Shown here in pieces: positions 8,159 to 15,097 of a stretch of DNA of 21,551 nucleotides. Positions within the stretch are counted from its first letter, which is position 1; every line of letters begins with the position of its first letter. Location of the stretch: positions 1-21,551 of the forward strand of contig DPAW01000326.1 in NCBI GenBank assembly GCA_003517285.1. Reading direction: 5' to 3'. The position numbers and the translations under genes are program-made. Under the pieces are notes generated by a model. The model worked only from the letters and a program-made list of their open reading frames with translations. It was not told the origin of the DNA and made no database searches. The DNA is from Verrucomicrobiales bacterium. GTDB taxonomy: Bacteria; Verrucomicrobiota; Verrucomicrobiia; Limisphaerales; UBA1100.

Positions 8159-8959
8159 GTGAAATTGCTCTTTATTGGAGATATCGTCGGCAAGCCGGGG
8201 CGAAAGGCAGTGCGGTATTTTTTGCCCAGACTTCGGGAATCCCATAACTTGGATTTCGTTGTCGCGAACGGCGAAAATTCAGCAGGCGGATCCGGAATCA
8301 CCCCAGCCACAGCGAGCGAAATCTTCGAAGCCGGGGTAGATGTGATCACCTGCGGTGATCATTTATGGGACCAGCGCGAAGTCGTTTCACTGTTGAACAA
8401 TGAACCCCGTTTCGTTCGGCCGGATAACTATCCGGTAGGAATACCGGGGCAGGGGTATTGCGTTCAAAAAATCGCTGACCTTCCTCCTGTGGGAGTTCTG
8501 AATCTGCAGGGGCAAACCTTCATGAAGCCGATCGAGAATCCTTTTTTTGCTGCTGAAGAGGCCGTGGAAGAATTGCAAAAGCAAACGAAGATCATTTTCG
8601 TGGATATGCATGCCGAAACCACTTCAGAGAAAATTGCGATGGGGCGTTTTCTGGATGGGAAGGTGAGTGCTGTGATTGGCACCCACACGCACGTGCAAAC
8701 GGCGGATGAGCAGATTTTTCCCGGTGGCACGGCCTTTCTTTGTGATGCCGGTTGCACCGGACCACAGGAAAGTATTCTCGGGCGGGAAATTGAACCAATC
8801 ATTCAACGATTTCTGACGCATCAACCACAACGATTTGGCGTGGCCTCCAAACGTGTGACGCTCAATGGGGCAGTTGTTGAGATCGACGAGTCGAGCGGCA
8901 AGGCGTTACACATCGAACGAGTTTCCGAAATGTTACCCGACAGCCAGACTGAGGAATGA
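8159..8959 (+). CDS. ymdB: YmdB-like metallophosphoesterase (TIGR00282 type)
   Basis: This is a cytoplasmic calcineurin-like phosphoesterase; the Bacillus relative YmdB hydrolyses 2',3'-cyclic nucleotides. With GTG at 8159 the protein has 266 residues, the normal family size. Conserved blocks are FIGDIVGKPGR (start), ANGENSAGGSGIT (about 37-49), TCGDHLWDQ (about 64-72), DMHAETTSEKIAMG (about 151-164) and GTHTHVQTADEQI (about 177-189), which supply the metal-binding Asp, Asn, Glu and His residues. A longer reading from GTG 8129 is possible, but its extra ten residues are not like the family. An AGG at 8147-8149 is the only ribosome-binding candidate. The stop overlaps xseA as ATGA, so the two are probably translated together. 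Confidence 0.92.
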   Translation: MKLLFIGDIVGKPGRKAVRYFLPRLRESHNLDFVVANGENSAGGSGITPATASEIFEAGVDVITCGDHLWDQREVVSLLNNEPRFVRPDNYPVGIPGQGYCVQKIADLPPVGVLNLQGQTFMKPIENPFFAAEEAVEELQKQTKIIFVDMHAETTSEKIAMGRFLDGKVSAVIGTHTHVQTADEQIFPGGTAFLCDAGCTGPQESILGREIEPIIQRFLTHQPQRFGVASKRVTLNGAVVEIDESSGKALHIERVSEMLPDSQTEE

Positions 8960-10374
8960 GCAGGGAGCAACAAAGCCAATGGGAGTTCGGCGACCTGTTT
9001 GAGCAGAAAAAGGAGGCGCCCATTGAAACTCGCAAGGTCTACTCGGTTACCGAACTCAATCGCCGCGCCAGAAATCTGCTGGAGAGCCAACTGGGAAACA
9101 TTTGGGTGGAAGGCGAGATCTCCGGGTTGCGACTTCAATCGTCCGGGCACTGTTATTTTTCGATCAAGGATGAAAAGGGGCAAATTAGCTGTGCGCTATT
9201 TCGAGGAACATCGAGCGAGAGTCGAAAGCATTTGAAAGACGGGGCGATGGTGTTGGTTCACGGCGAAGTCACTGTCTTCGAGGCGCGCGGCCAGTTTCAA
9301 ATTATTGTACGCAAGGTCGAATTGCAGGGCAGGGGGGCACTTCAGGCCAAGTTTGAACAGTTAAAGGACAAATTGAATGAAGAAGGCCTTTTTGCTGCTG
9401 AACGCAAACGTGCGCTTCCTACATACCCGGCCCGAGTGGGTATTGTGACATCACCTACGGGGGCGGCGCTCAGGGACGTGCTGCATGTAATTGAACGACG
9501 AAATCCTTCTCTAGAATTGGTGCTGGTTCCTTGCCGTGTACAGGGGGAAGGCGCAGCAGATGAAATCGTGGCAGCGGTGCGGCGTTTGAACGACTGGAGT
9601 TACCGTAATTGGGATGGGCTGGATTTGATTCTTTTGACCCGTGGCGGTGGAAGTCTTGAGGATTTGTGGGCGTTCAACGAAGAGGTGTTAGCGAGAACGA
9701 TTGCGGAATCAAAGCTGCCAATCGTGTCCGCAGTGGGCCATGAAATCGACTTTATGATTTCAGATCTCGTGGCGGATTTCCGTGCCGCCACGCCCAGTGC
9801 AGCGGCTGAGTTGATTACCGAGGGCGTATTTGCTTCGCGAGATTTTATTCGTCGCACCTCCAATCAATTAAATCGCCTGGCCAACGAGAGGATCAACTTG
9901 GCCAAGCGCGATCTTGGATATACCATCCACCGACTTGGCCAAGCGCATCCGAGACGCAAACTGCTTCAGTCCTGCCAGCGAGTGGACGAGTTGGCCGTCC
10001 AATTGTTGCGCTTGGCCAAGCGGGGAGTGGAAGGCGGGGCATACAGGCTGCAACGGTGCCAGCGTAGTTTGGAGTTATCACGACCGGACAAACTCCTGGC
10101 TCAGTTTCAATCCCGACTCACTTGGTTGTGTGAACGTTTAAAAGTCGAGTCAGCCAATCGGGTGTCAGCAAGCCGAGCCGAGTTTGAGAAACAGCACGAC
10201 AAACTGAGGCTACTGTCTCCGGACAACGTGTTATCGAGGGGGTACTCGATCACGAGCGATGCTGTCACGGGTGAGATTATTCGTGATGTTTCGAAACTCA
10301 AAACCGGGCAATCGATGACCACTCGACTGACCAAGGGCAAAGTGGTCAGTACGATCGAGCGACTTGAGGATTAA
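8956..10374 (+). CDS. xseA: Exodeoxyribonuclease VII large subunit
   Basis: XseA is the catalytic subunit of exonuclease VII, which degrades single-stranded DNA from both ends in the cytoplasm. At 472 residues it is full length. The N-terminal OB fold (about 27-122) has VYSVTELN and IWVEGEISG. The catalytic core has RVGIVTSPTGAALRD (160-174), LLTRGGGSLEDLWAFNEE (226-243) and SAVGHEIDF (258-266), with the expected R, H and D residues. The C-terminal helical coiled-coil region (about 295-430) contains three palindromic repeats encoding LAKR, LGQA and LAKR. The start shares ATGA with the ymdB-like gene. The partner xseB, commonly placed directly downstream, is not found here. Confidence 0.95.
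   Translation: MSREQQSQWEFGDLFEQKKEAPIETRKVYSVTELNRRARNLLESQLGNIWVEGEISGLRLQSSGHCYFSIKDEKGQISCALFRGTSSESRKHLKDGAMVLVHGEVTVFEARGQFQIIVRKVELQGRGALQAKFEQLKDKLNEEGLFAAERKRALPTYPARVGIVTSPTGAALRDVLHVIERRNPSLELVLVPCRVQGEGAADEIVAAVRRLNDWSYRNWDGLDLILLTRGGGSLEDLWAFNEEVLARTIAESKLPIVSAVGHEIDFMISDLVADFRAATPSAAAELITEGVFASRDFIRRTSNQLNRLANERINLAKRDLGYTIHRLGQAHPRRKLLQSCQRVDELAVQLLRLAKRGVEGGAYRLQRCQRSLELSRPDKLLAQFQSRLTWLCERLKVESANRVSASRAEFEKQHDKLRLLSPDNVLSRGYSITSDAVTGEIIRDVSKLKTGQSMTTRLTKGKVVSTIERLED
9897..9908. repeat. Palindromic repeat copy in xseA (1 of 3)
   Basis: CTTGGCCAAGCG, read as LAKR at residues 315-318 of XseA within the C-terminal helical region. A degenerate relative (CGCCTGGCCAACG) lies just upstream at 9875-9887. 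Confidence 0.8.
9934..9945. repeat. Palindromic repeat copy in xseA (2 of 3)
   Basis: CTTGGCCAAGCG, read as LGQA (XseA residues 327-330). It is in a different codon phase from the copies on either side. Confidence 0.8.
10009..10022. repeat. Palindromic repeat copy in xseA (3 of 3)
   Basis: CGCTTGGCCAAGCG is a perfect 14-bp palindrome read as RLAKR (XseA about 352-356). It is the rightmost copy in the window; no core copy was found beyond it. Confidence 0.85.
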
Positions 10375-10433
10375 ACTAAAGTTTAACAGCAATTTGCCGA
10401 TACTATTCGTGTTTTTGATCGAAAGGCAATGAC

Positions 10434-10883
10434 TTGAATGCGCTGACTCGGCTTCAACCCATGCGTGACACGCTGCAAACACTCCTGTTGCACCAAAAGC
10501 TCACTGACGAGACGCAAATCTTTGTGCAGGCGTTGCGAATGGGTGATTTCGCTCATGCAATCGGAATGATGACGGAGGTGTGGAGTGAGATGTCACCGGA
10601 GTTTTATCAGTCAATGGTCGAATCGGAACTACCTGCATTTGCCAAGTCTACCGCCACATTTGTTGGGTTAATTATGGACGACGGACAGGAGGCCGTGGTG
10701 GATGCCTTCCTTTATTTTTCAAACGATAAGTGGGCCGCCTGCGACCTTAATTTTATTCTTCAGGAAGAAACGTGGAAGGTGAGTCGACTTGGCTTGAAGG
10801 AGATTGATTGGTCGATCGAACCTTTTTCATCCACAACCAAGACGCTTTCTTCCCGGAACGAGTCGTTGGAATTAGACAACTAG
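10434..10883 (+). CDS. Hypothetical protein, possible NTF2-like fold
   Basis: This 149-residue cytoplasmic protein was not recognised. It has no signal peptide and no membrane segment. The second half (FLYFSNDKWAACDLNFI, then EETWKVSRLGLKEI) has the strand pattern and the tryptophan-lysine-valine ending often seen in NTF2/SnoaL-like and DUF4878-like small proteins; this is only a resemblance. The TTG at 10434 is used as start because GAAAGG lies about 10 bp upstream; an internal ATG at 10461 is an alternative. It lies 60 bp after xseA, where xseB would often be, but at this length and sequence it is not XseB. Its stop is 3 bp from the convergent guaA stop. Confidence 0.7.
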   Translation: MNALTRLQPMRDTLQTLLLHQKLTDETQIFVQALRMGDFAHAIGMMTEVWSEMSPEFYQSMVESELPAFAKSTATFVGLIMDDGQEAVVDAFLYFSNDKWAACDLNFILQEETWKVSRLGLKEIDWSIEPFSSTTKTLSSRNESLELDN

Positions 10884-10886
10884 TCG

Positions 10887-12428
10887 CTATTCCCACTCAA
10901 TCGTTGCGGGCGGTTTGCTGGAAATATCCAGACACACCCGATTGACCCCGTCGACTTCATTGATGATTCGGTTCGACAGCGTTTCGAGCCCCTTGTAGGG
11001 CAACTTAACCCAATCCGCCGTCATACCGTCTTTTGATTCAACCGCACGCACAGCGATGGTGTATTCGTAGGTGCGTTCGTCGCCCATCACCCCAACACTG
11101 CGAACAGGAAGCAACACTGCGAAGCTTTGCCAAATCTTGTAGTAAAGATTGTTGGTTTTCATCTCATCAACCACGATTGCGTCTGCGTTACGCAATATTT
11201 CGCAGCGCTCAGGTGTGACCTCGCCAAGAATTCGAACAGCCAAGCCCGGGCCGGGGAAGGGTTGTCGCATGACAATCTCCTTGGGCAATCCCAGTTCCTT
11301 GCCCAGTTCGCGCACTTCATCCTTGAACAGGCAGCGAAGCGGCTCGATCAATTCGAATTTCATTTTCTCCGGCAACCCTCCCACGTTGTGATGACTTTTG
11401 ATAAGAGCAGCTGGGTTGCCGGCAATCGGCACTGACTCGATGACATCCGGGTAGAGCGTACCCTGAGCAAGAAACTTGGCCTTACCAACCTTGCGCGTCG
11501 CTTTTTGGAAAACATCGATGAATGTGTTTCCGATGATTTTGCGCTTTGTTTCGGGATCGGTTACTTTGCGAAGTTTCCGGAGAAATAGGTCAGTGGAATC
11601 CTCGTAGTGGAGCTTGATTTTAAAATTCCGCCCGAAGACCTGCTTAACAACATCCGCTTCCTTGGCTCGAAGTACACCATTATTGACGAAGATGCAGGTG
11701 AGCTGTTTGCCAATGGCTTTGTGGATAAGCGCGGCGGCCACGCTGGAATCCACGCCGCCTGAGAGGCCGAGGATCACGTGTTCCTTACCGACCTGCGCGC
11801 GGATGTCCTCAACGGCCTGATCAATGTAGCTGCGCATGGTCCACTTGCGGCCGCAGCCACAAATCTTGTGGACGAAATTGCCGAGAATGGTTTTGCCCTT
11901 TGGTGTGTGCACCACTTCGGGGTGAAATTGCAGTCCGAAGAATTTGCGCTTCCGGTTTTCCACTGCGGCATACGGAGAATTTTCCGTAACCGCCACGGTC
12001 TTGAACCCTTGGGGTAGTTCCGTGAGTTTATCTCCGTGAGAATTCCATACCTGTAGGCTCTTGGGTAGCTTGCCAAAGAGCGCGCAGCGGCCGTCTTTTA
12101 CTGTGAGCGTACCTTTACCGTACTCGCGTTTGAGACCGCGCTCGACTTTCCCTCCGAGAAATTTCGCCATCACTTGTAGGCCGAAGCAAATGCCCAGAAC
12201 TGGCACGCCCAGGTCGAACACCTCTTTGTCTGGTAGCGGCGCCTTACGACTGTAAACGCTCTTGGGTCCGCCGGAGAGAATGATGCCCATGGGTGCCATG
12301 GCGGCTATCTTTTCCGCGGGCGTGTCGTAAGGAAGGATTGTCGAGTACACTTTACACTCGCGGATACGGCGCGCAATCACCTGCGTGTATTGCGAGCCAA
12401 AATCAAGGATGACAATTTGCTCCTGCAT
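10887..12428 (-). CDS. guaA: GMP synthase (glutamine-hydrolysing)
   Basis: GuaA converts XMP to GMP using glutamine and ATP, the last step of guanine nucleotide synthesis, in the cytoplasm. The 513-residue protein has both halves: a class I glutamine amidotransferase with VLGICFGLQ (catalytic C81) and LQFHPEV (H169, E171), and an ATP pyrophosphatase with the PP-loop [12 protein letters not shown] (221-232), followed by the dimerisation domain ending in [11 protein letters not shown], the invariant family terminus. ATG at 12428 is chosen because [16 protein letters not shown] is the family start; the reading upstream to TTG 12488 adds unrelated residues. No strong ribosome-binding site precedes it. 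It is divergent from the zinc-ribbon gene and convergent with the 149-residue protein. Confidence 0.97.
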   Translation of the reverse strand: MQEQIVILDFGSQYTQVIARRIRECKVYSTILPYDTPAEKIAAMAPMGIILSGGPKSVYSRKAPLPDKEVFDLGVPVLGICFGLQVMAKFLGGKVERGLKREYGKGTLTVKDGRCALFGKLPKSLQVWNSHGDKLTELPQGFKTVAVTENSPYAAVENRKRKFFGLQFHPEVVHTPKGKTILGNFVHKICGCGRKWTMRSYIDQAVEDIRAQVGKEHVILGLSGGVDSSVAAALIHKAIGKQLTCIFVNNGVLRAKEADVVKQVFGRNFKIKLHYEDSTDLFLRKLRKVTDPETKRKIIGNTFIDVFQKATRKVGKAKFLAQGTLYPDVIESVPIAGNPAALIKSHHNVGGLPEKMKFELIEPLRCLFKDEVRELGKELGLPKEIVMRQPFPGPGLAVRILGEVTPERCEILRNADAIVVDEMKTNNLYYKIWQSFAVLLPVRSVGVMGDERTYEYTIAVRAVESKDGMTADWVKLPYKGLETLSNRIINEVDGVNRVCLDISSKPPATIEWE

Positions 12429-12498
12429 GCCGGGGAAGGGAGACCCTGCCGTGTGGGCCGTTGAAAACCAGCAAAAATTTATTCCCAACGGCGCGGCG

Positions 12499-12527
12499 TT
12501 GACTTGACCCTTCCGGAAGCCTAGGTT
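12499..12527 (+). promoter_or_regulatory. Candidate promoter for the zinc-ribbon gene
   Basis: TTGACT (12499-12504) and TAGGTT (12522-12527) are separated by 17 bp, matching a sigma-70-like layout, although the -10 box is poor. A start about 7 nt downstream would leave almost no leader before the ATG at 12539, which also lacks a clear ribosome-binding site. The rest of the 110-bp gap to guaA shows nothing else convincing. Confidence 0.3.
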
Positions 12528-12538
12528 GGCCGAACCCC

Positions 12539-13264
12539 ATGCACGAGGATATTGAAAAACTGCTGGTCCTACAGGAAAGGGATCGATCCATCGCTCACGC
12601 TGAGCAGGAAATTGCCGGTCTGGAGCACGAACGGGTGGAGGTGAACAGCCGTTCGGCTGATGCGGAAACGGCTCATGAGGCAGCTCAGCAAAAAGCCAAG
12701 GAATTGGAGGCCCGTAAAAACGGGTTGGAAGTGGAGGTCGAAGCCGAGCAGGAAAAGATTCGGACCTACGCTCGACAGCAGATGGATACCAAGGACAACG
12801 ATCAATATAAAGCTCTGGGACGGCAGCAGGAGACCTGCAAGGAGACTATTTCGCATTTGGAAACCACCGAGATTGAAGTGTTGGAGGAAATCGATGTCCA
12901 TGCTGAGGTAAGTCAAGCTGCCAAGACGGAACTGGATGATGCCAATGCCGCGAAGGCCAAGGCATTAGGTGAGATTGACGAGCGCGAAACCAATCTGAAG
13001 GCCAAGCTGGAGGGATTGGCCGCTCAACGTGCGGAATCCGCGGGAAAAGTGGAAGCGAGCGTGCTCAAGCAATACGACCGCTTGCGAGCGCGCAAGGGGA
13101 CCAATATTGTGGTTGGTATCGAGCATGGCGCTTGCGGAGGCTGCCATATGAAGCTACCTGAATCTGATGTGATAGAGATTAAGACCGGATCCAAAATCAA
13201 TTATTGCCCGCACTGCGGCCGCATTCTCTATTACACGCGAGATATGGTTATGGAATCGGATTAA
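12539..13264 (+). CDS. Coiled-coil protein with C4-type zinc ribbon (DUF164/zf-RING_7 family)
   Basis: This 241-residue cytoplasmic protein has a long charged, Glu/Lys/Ala-rich helical region (about 1-180) forming an antiparallel coiled coil, then a zinc ribbon with C199-x2-C202 and C223-x2-C226 ([10 protein letters not shown] and [11 protein letters not shown]). Length and layout match the widespread DUF164 family, proposed to bind nucleic acid but with no settled function. The gene ends 66 bp before rnpB. From memory, DUF164 genes are found near rnpB or RNase H genes in other phyla as well, so a link with RNA metabolism is plausible but inferred. Confidence 0.9.
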   Translation: MHEDIEKLLVLQERDRSIAHAEQEIAGLEHERVEVNSRSADAETAHEAAQQKAKELEARKNGLEVEVEAEQEKIRTYARQQMDTKDNDQYKALGRQQETCKETISHLETTEIEVLEEIDVHAEVSQAAKTELDDANAAKAKALGEIDERETNLKAKLEGLAAQRAESAGKVEASVLKQYDRLRARKGTNIVVGIEHGACGGCHMKLPESDVIEIKTGSKINYCPHCGRILYYTRDMVMESD

Positions 13265-13273
13265 GACAAATCC

Positions 13274-13292
13274 GAAATACTTCCTGTATTTC
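13274..13292 (+). other. Small inverted repeat between zinc-ribbon gene and rnpB
   Basis: GAAATAC and GTATTTC form a perfect 7-bp stem with a 5-nt loop (TTCCT), 9 nt after the zinc-ribbon stop. It is AT-rich and has no T tract after it, so it is a poor intrinsic terminator. It could be an mRNA 3'-end stabiliser, an operator near the rnpB promoter, or chance. Confidence 0.35.
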
Positions 13293-13296
13293 AGCC

Positions 13297-13325
13297 TTCA
13301 AAAACACTCCGAAATCTTCAATACT
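13297..13325 (+). promoter_or_regulatory. Candidate rnpB promoter
   Basis: TTCAAA (13297-13302) and AATACT (13320-13325) have a 17-bp spacer and each match four of six consensus bases. The predicted start falls about 6 nt downstream, at the 5' end of the P1 helix of rnpB (13331). Position supports the call more than sequence does. Confidence 0.4.
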
Positions 13326-13330
13326 AACCC

Positions 13331-13719
13331 CACCTTGGAAGGGTGGAGGATCGCTTTCGTTTCATGACGGGAGAGGAAAGTCCGAACACCACAGGACGCG
13401 ATGCTGTGTAACCTCGGTTCCGCCTGGGATACATGCAGGCGGCGGTTTCGAAAGGAACCGTCGACGGACAGTGCCACAGAAAACAAACCGCCCCGGTTCG
13501 CCGGAGCAAGGGTGAAAAGGTGGGGTAAGAGCCCACCGCGCCACGCGCAAGCAAGGCGGCACGGTAAACCCCATCGGGTGCAAGGCCAAATAGGGGGCCA
13601 GGGACGGTCCGTCCCGCGATCGGAAACGATCACGGCTCCGGGTAGGGTCGCAACAGATAAATGATCCTCTCCACCGCGCGCGGTGTAGACAAAATTCGGC
13701 TTACAACCCTTCCAAGGTG
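13331..13719 (+). ncRNA. rnpB: RNase P RNA, bacterial class A
   Basis: This is the catalytic RNA of ribonuclease P, which removes 5' leaders from tRNA precursors. The ends are fixed by P1: CACCTTGGAAGGGT (13331-13344) is the exact reverse complement of ACCCTTCCAAGGTG (13706-13719). Conserved core blocks appear in order: GAGGAAAGTCCGAAC (from 13372), CCACAGAAAACAAACCGCC, GGGTGAAAAGGTGGGGTAAGAGCCCACC, GGTAAACCCC, GCAAGGCCAAATAGGGG, then ACAAAATTCGGCTTAC before P1 closes. The length of 389 nt suits a class A RNA. Short plus- and minus-strand reading frames over this region are not genes. Confidence 0.97.
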
Positions 13720-13728
13720 CTTTACAGT

Positions 13729-13734
13729 AGGAGG
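13729..13734 (+). promoter_or_regulatory. Ribosome-binding site of the DUF1501 gene
   Basis: AGGAGG followed by AG lies 4-6 nt before ATG 13739. It is one of the strongest ribosome-binding sites seen in the window and settles that start over the upstream in-frame codon at 13661, which lies inside rnpB. Confidence 0.8.
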
Positions 13735-13738
13735 AGCA

Positions 13739-15097
13739 ATGCAGCGGCGTGATTTTCTTAAACTTGGACTTGGCGGACTGACTCTACCGCAGGTGCTGGC
13801 TTTGCGGGCCGGGGCGAACGAAGGCGCCCACGGATTCGGCCGCGCCAAGAATTGCATCGTGCTCTTTTGTTGGGGCGGCATCAGCCATCTCGATACGTTT
13901 GACCTGAAACCCAACGCGCCCTTGAACATTCGCGGCACTTTTAACGAAATCCCCACCACCGTGCCCGGTATTCGGGTTGGCGAACATCTGCCCGGGTTTG
14001 CGCGGACCATGAAACACTGGGCCGTCGTGCGCAGCGCTCATCACAATGCGCCGAGTCATCGTTCCGGTGCTTACTGGAATCTCACCGGGCATCAACCGCA
14101 AAACCTGACTGGCAATTGGACTGCCACTCGTGCGGATTGGCCGAGCATCGGCTCGATGATCTGGGACGCCAAAGGCGCGCCGGCAAATCATCTGCCCGGC
14201 GCCGTGGCGCTGCCGTACACTCTTTACGATGGCGGTGTCGCCAATGGGCAGGACGCGGGCTTCCTCGGCATGGCTAAGGATCCGGCTGTGTTTCGGCCGC
14301 CCAGTGAAGGGCTGAAAATATATCAGGGCAAATCGCCTACGTCCGGCCGCATCAATCTGGATTTGCCGGAAGGCGTAAACCGCCAACGATTGAACGGTCG
14401 GCGAGAGTTGATTAATGGCTTCAGTCAGACCAAACGTCCGGCTTTGGCACAGGAGACCGCTCCGATGCGCCGCACGCATGAGCAGGCGATGGATATGTTG
14501 CTTAATCCCTCGGTGCATGAAGCATTCGATCTAGAGAAAGAACCGCGCGCTGTGCGCGAGAAATACGGTATGCATATTTGCGGCCAAAGCACTTTGACCG
14601 CGCGCCGCCTCACGGAGGCCGGGGTGCCTGTGGCTACCGTATATTGTGCGGCCGGCGATTTGAATGGATCCAAAGGATCTCACTTTGACACGCACGCCAA
14701 TAATTTTAACCGACTGAAAAACGACATGCTGCCGCCCTTTGATCAGGCCGCCTCGGCGTTGGTCGAGGATCTGCACGTGCGCGGACGTCTGGACGACACG
14801 TTGGTCGTGATGCTCACCGATTTCGGTCGCACGCCTAAGATTAACGGCGCCGCCGGGCGCGATCATTTTCCCGGGGCATACTCCGTGGTGTTTGCCGGTG
14901 GCGGGATTCAGGGCGGACAGGTGTATGGCGCCTCCAACGCCACCGGCTACGAACCGGCGGAGCAGGCTTGTGGTCCGCCGGATTTGCACGCCACCATTTT
15001 CCACGCGATGGGTATCGACCCCACTACCACGATGATTCATGATCGCGACAACCGTCCGCTGCCGATCTGTGATGGCAACCCGCTGCCGTTGTTCTAA
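13739..15097 (+). CDS. DUF1501 domain protein, Tat-exported
   Basis: This 452-residue protein has an N-terminal twin-arginine signal (MQRRDFLKLGLGGLTLPQ), so export in folded form is likely. The body shows DUF1501 features of the alkaline-phosphatase/sulfatase-like fold: NCIVLFCWGGISHLDTFD (38-55), VRSAHHNAPSHRSGAYWNLTG (97-117), a FDTHANNF segment, VMLTDFGRTP and AGRDHFPGAYSVVFAGGG. Function is unknown; the family is greatly expanded in Planctomycetota and Verrucomicrobiota, where it usually sits beside DUF1549/DUF1553 cytochrome-like genes. That partner is absent here. The gene starts 19 nt after rnpB and its TAA overlaps the TAG of the convergent hydrolase by two bases. Confidence 0.92.
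   Translation: MQRRDFLKLGLGGLTLPQVLALRAGANEGAHGFGRAKNCIVLFCWGGISHLDTFDLKPNAPLNIRGTFNEIPTTVPGIRVGEHLPGFARTMKHWAVVRSAHHNAPSHRSGAYWNLTGHQPQNLTGNWTATRADWPSIGSMIWDAKGAPANHLPGAVALPYTLYDGGVANGQDAGFLGMAKDPAVFRPPSEGLKIYQGKSPTSGRINLDLPEGVNRQRLNGRRELINGFSQTKRPALAQETAPMRRTHEQAMDMLLNPSVHEAFDLEKEPRAVREKYGMHICGQSTLTARRLTEAGVPVATVYCAAGDLNGSKGSHFDTHANNFNRLKNDMLPPFDQAASALVEDLHVRGRLDDTLVVMLTDFGRTPKINGAAGRDHFPGAYSVVFAGGGIQGGQVYGASNATGYEPAEQACGPPDLHATIFHAMGIDPTTTMIHDRDNRPLPICDGNPLPLF

Noticed and set aside
1120..10022. CRISPR array made of the recurring repeat
   Set aside because: Copies are 12-18 bp, irregularly spaced from 0 bp to over 2 kb, inside unrelated genes, with no cas genes.
10375..10433. xseB between xseA and the next gene
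   Set aside because: The 60-bp gap is too short and no frame there could encode it.
12429..12538. Purine riboswitch or other structured leader upstream of guaA
   Set aside because: The 110-bp gap shows no recognisable purine-aptamer core and serves two divergent genes.
13204..13664. Plus- and minus-strand reading frames of 75-111 residues
   Set aside because: They overlie the structured RNase P RNA and show no protein features.
13784..14518. 244-residue minus-strand reading frame
   Set aside because: It is antisense to the DUF1501 gene, in the GC-rich region where long chance frames are common.
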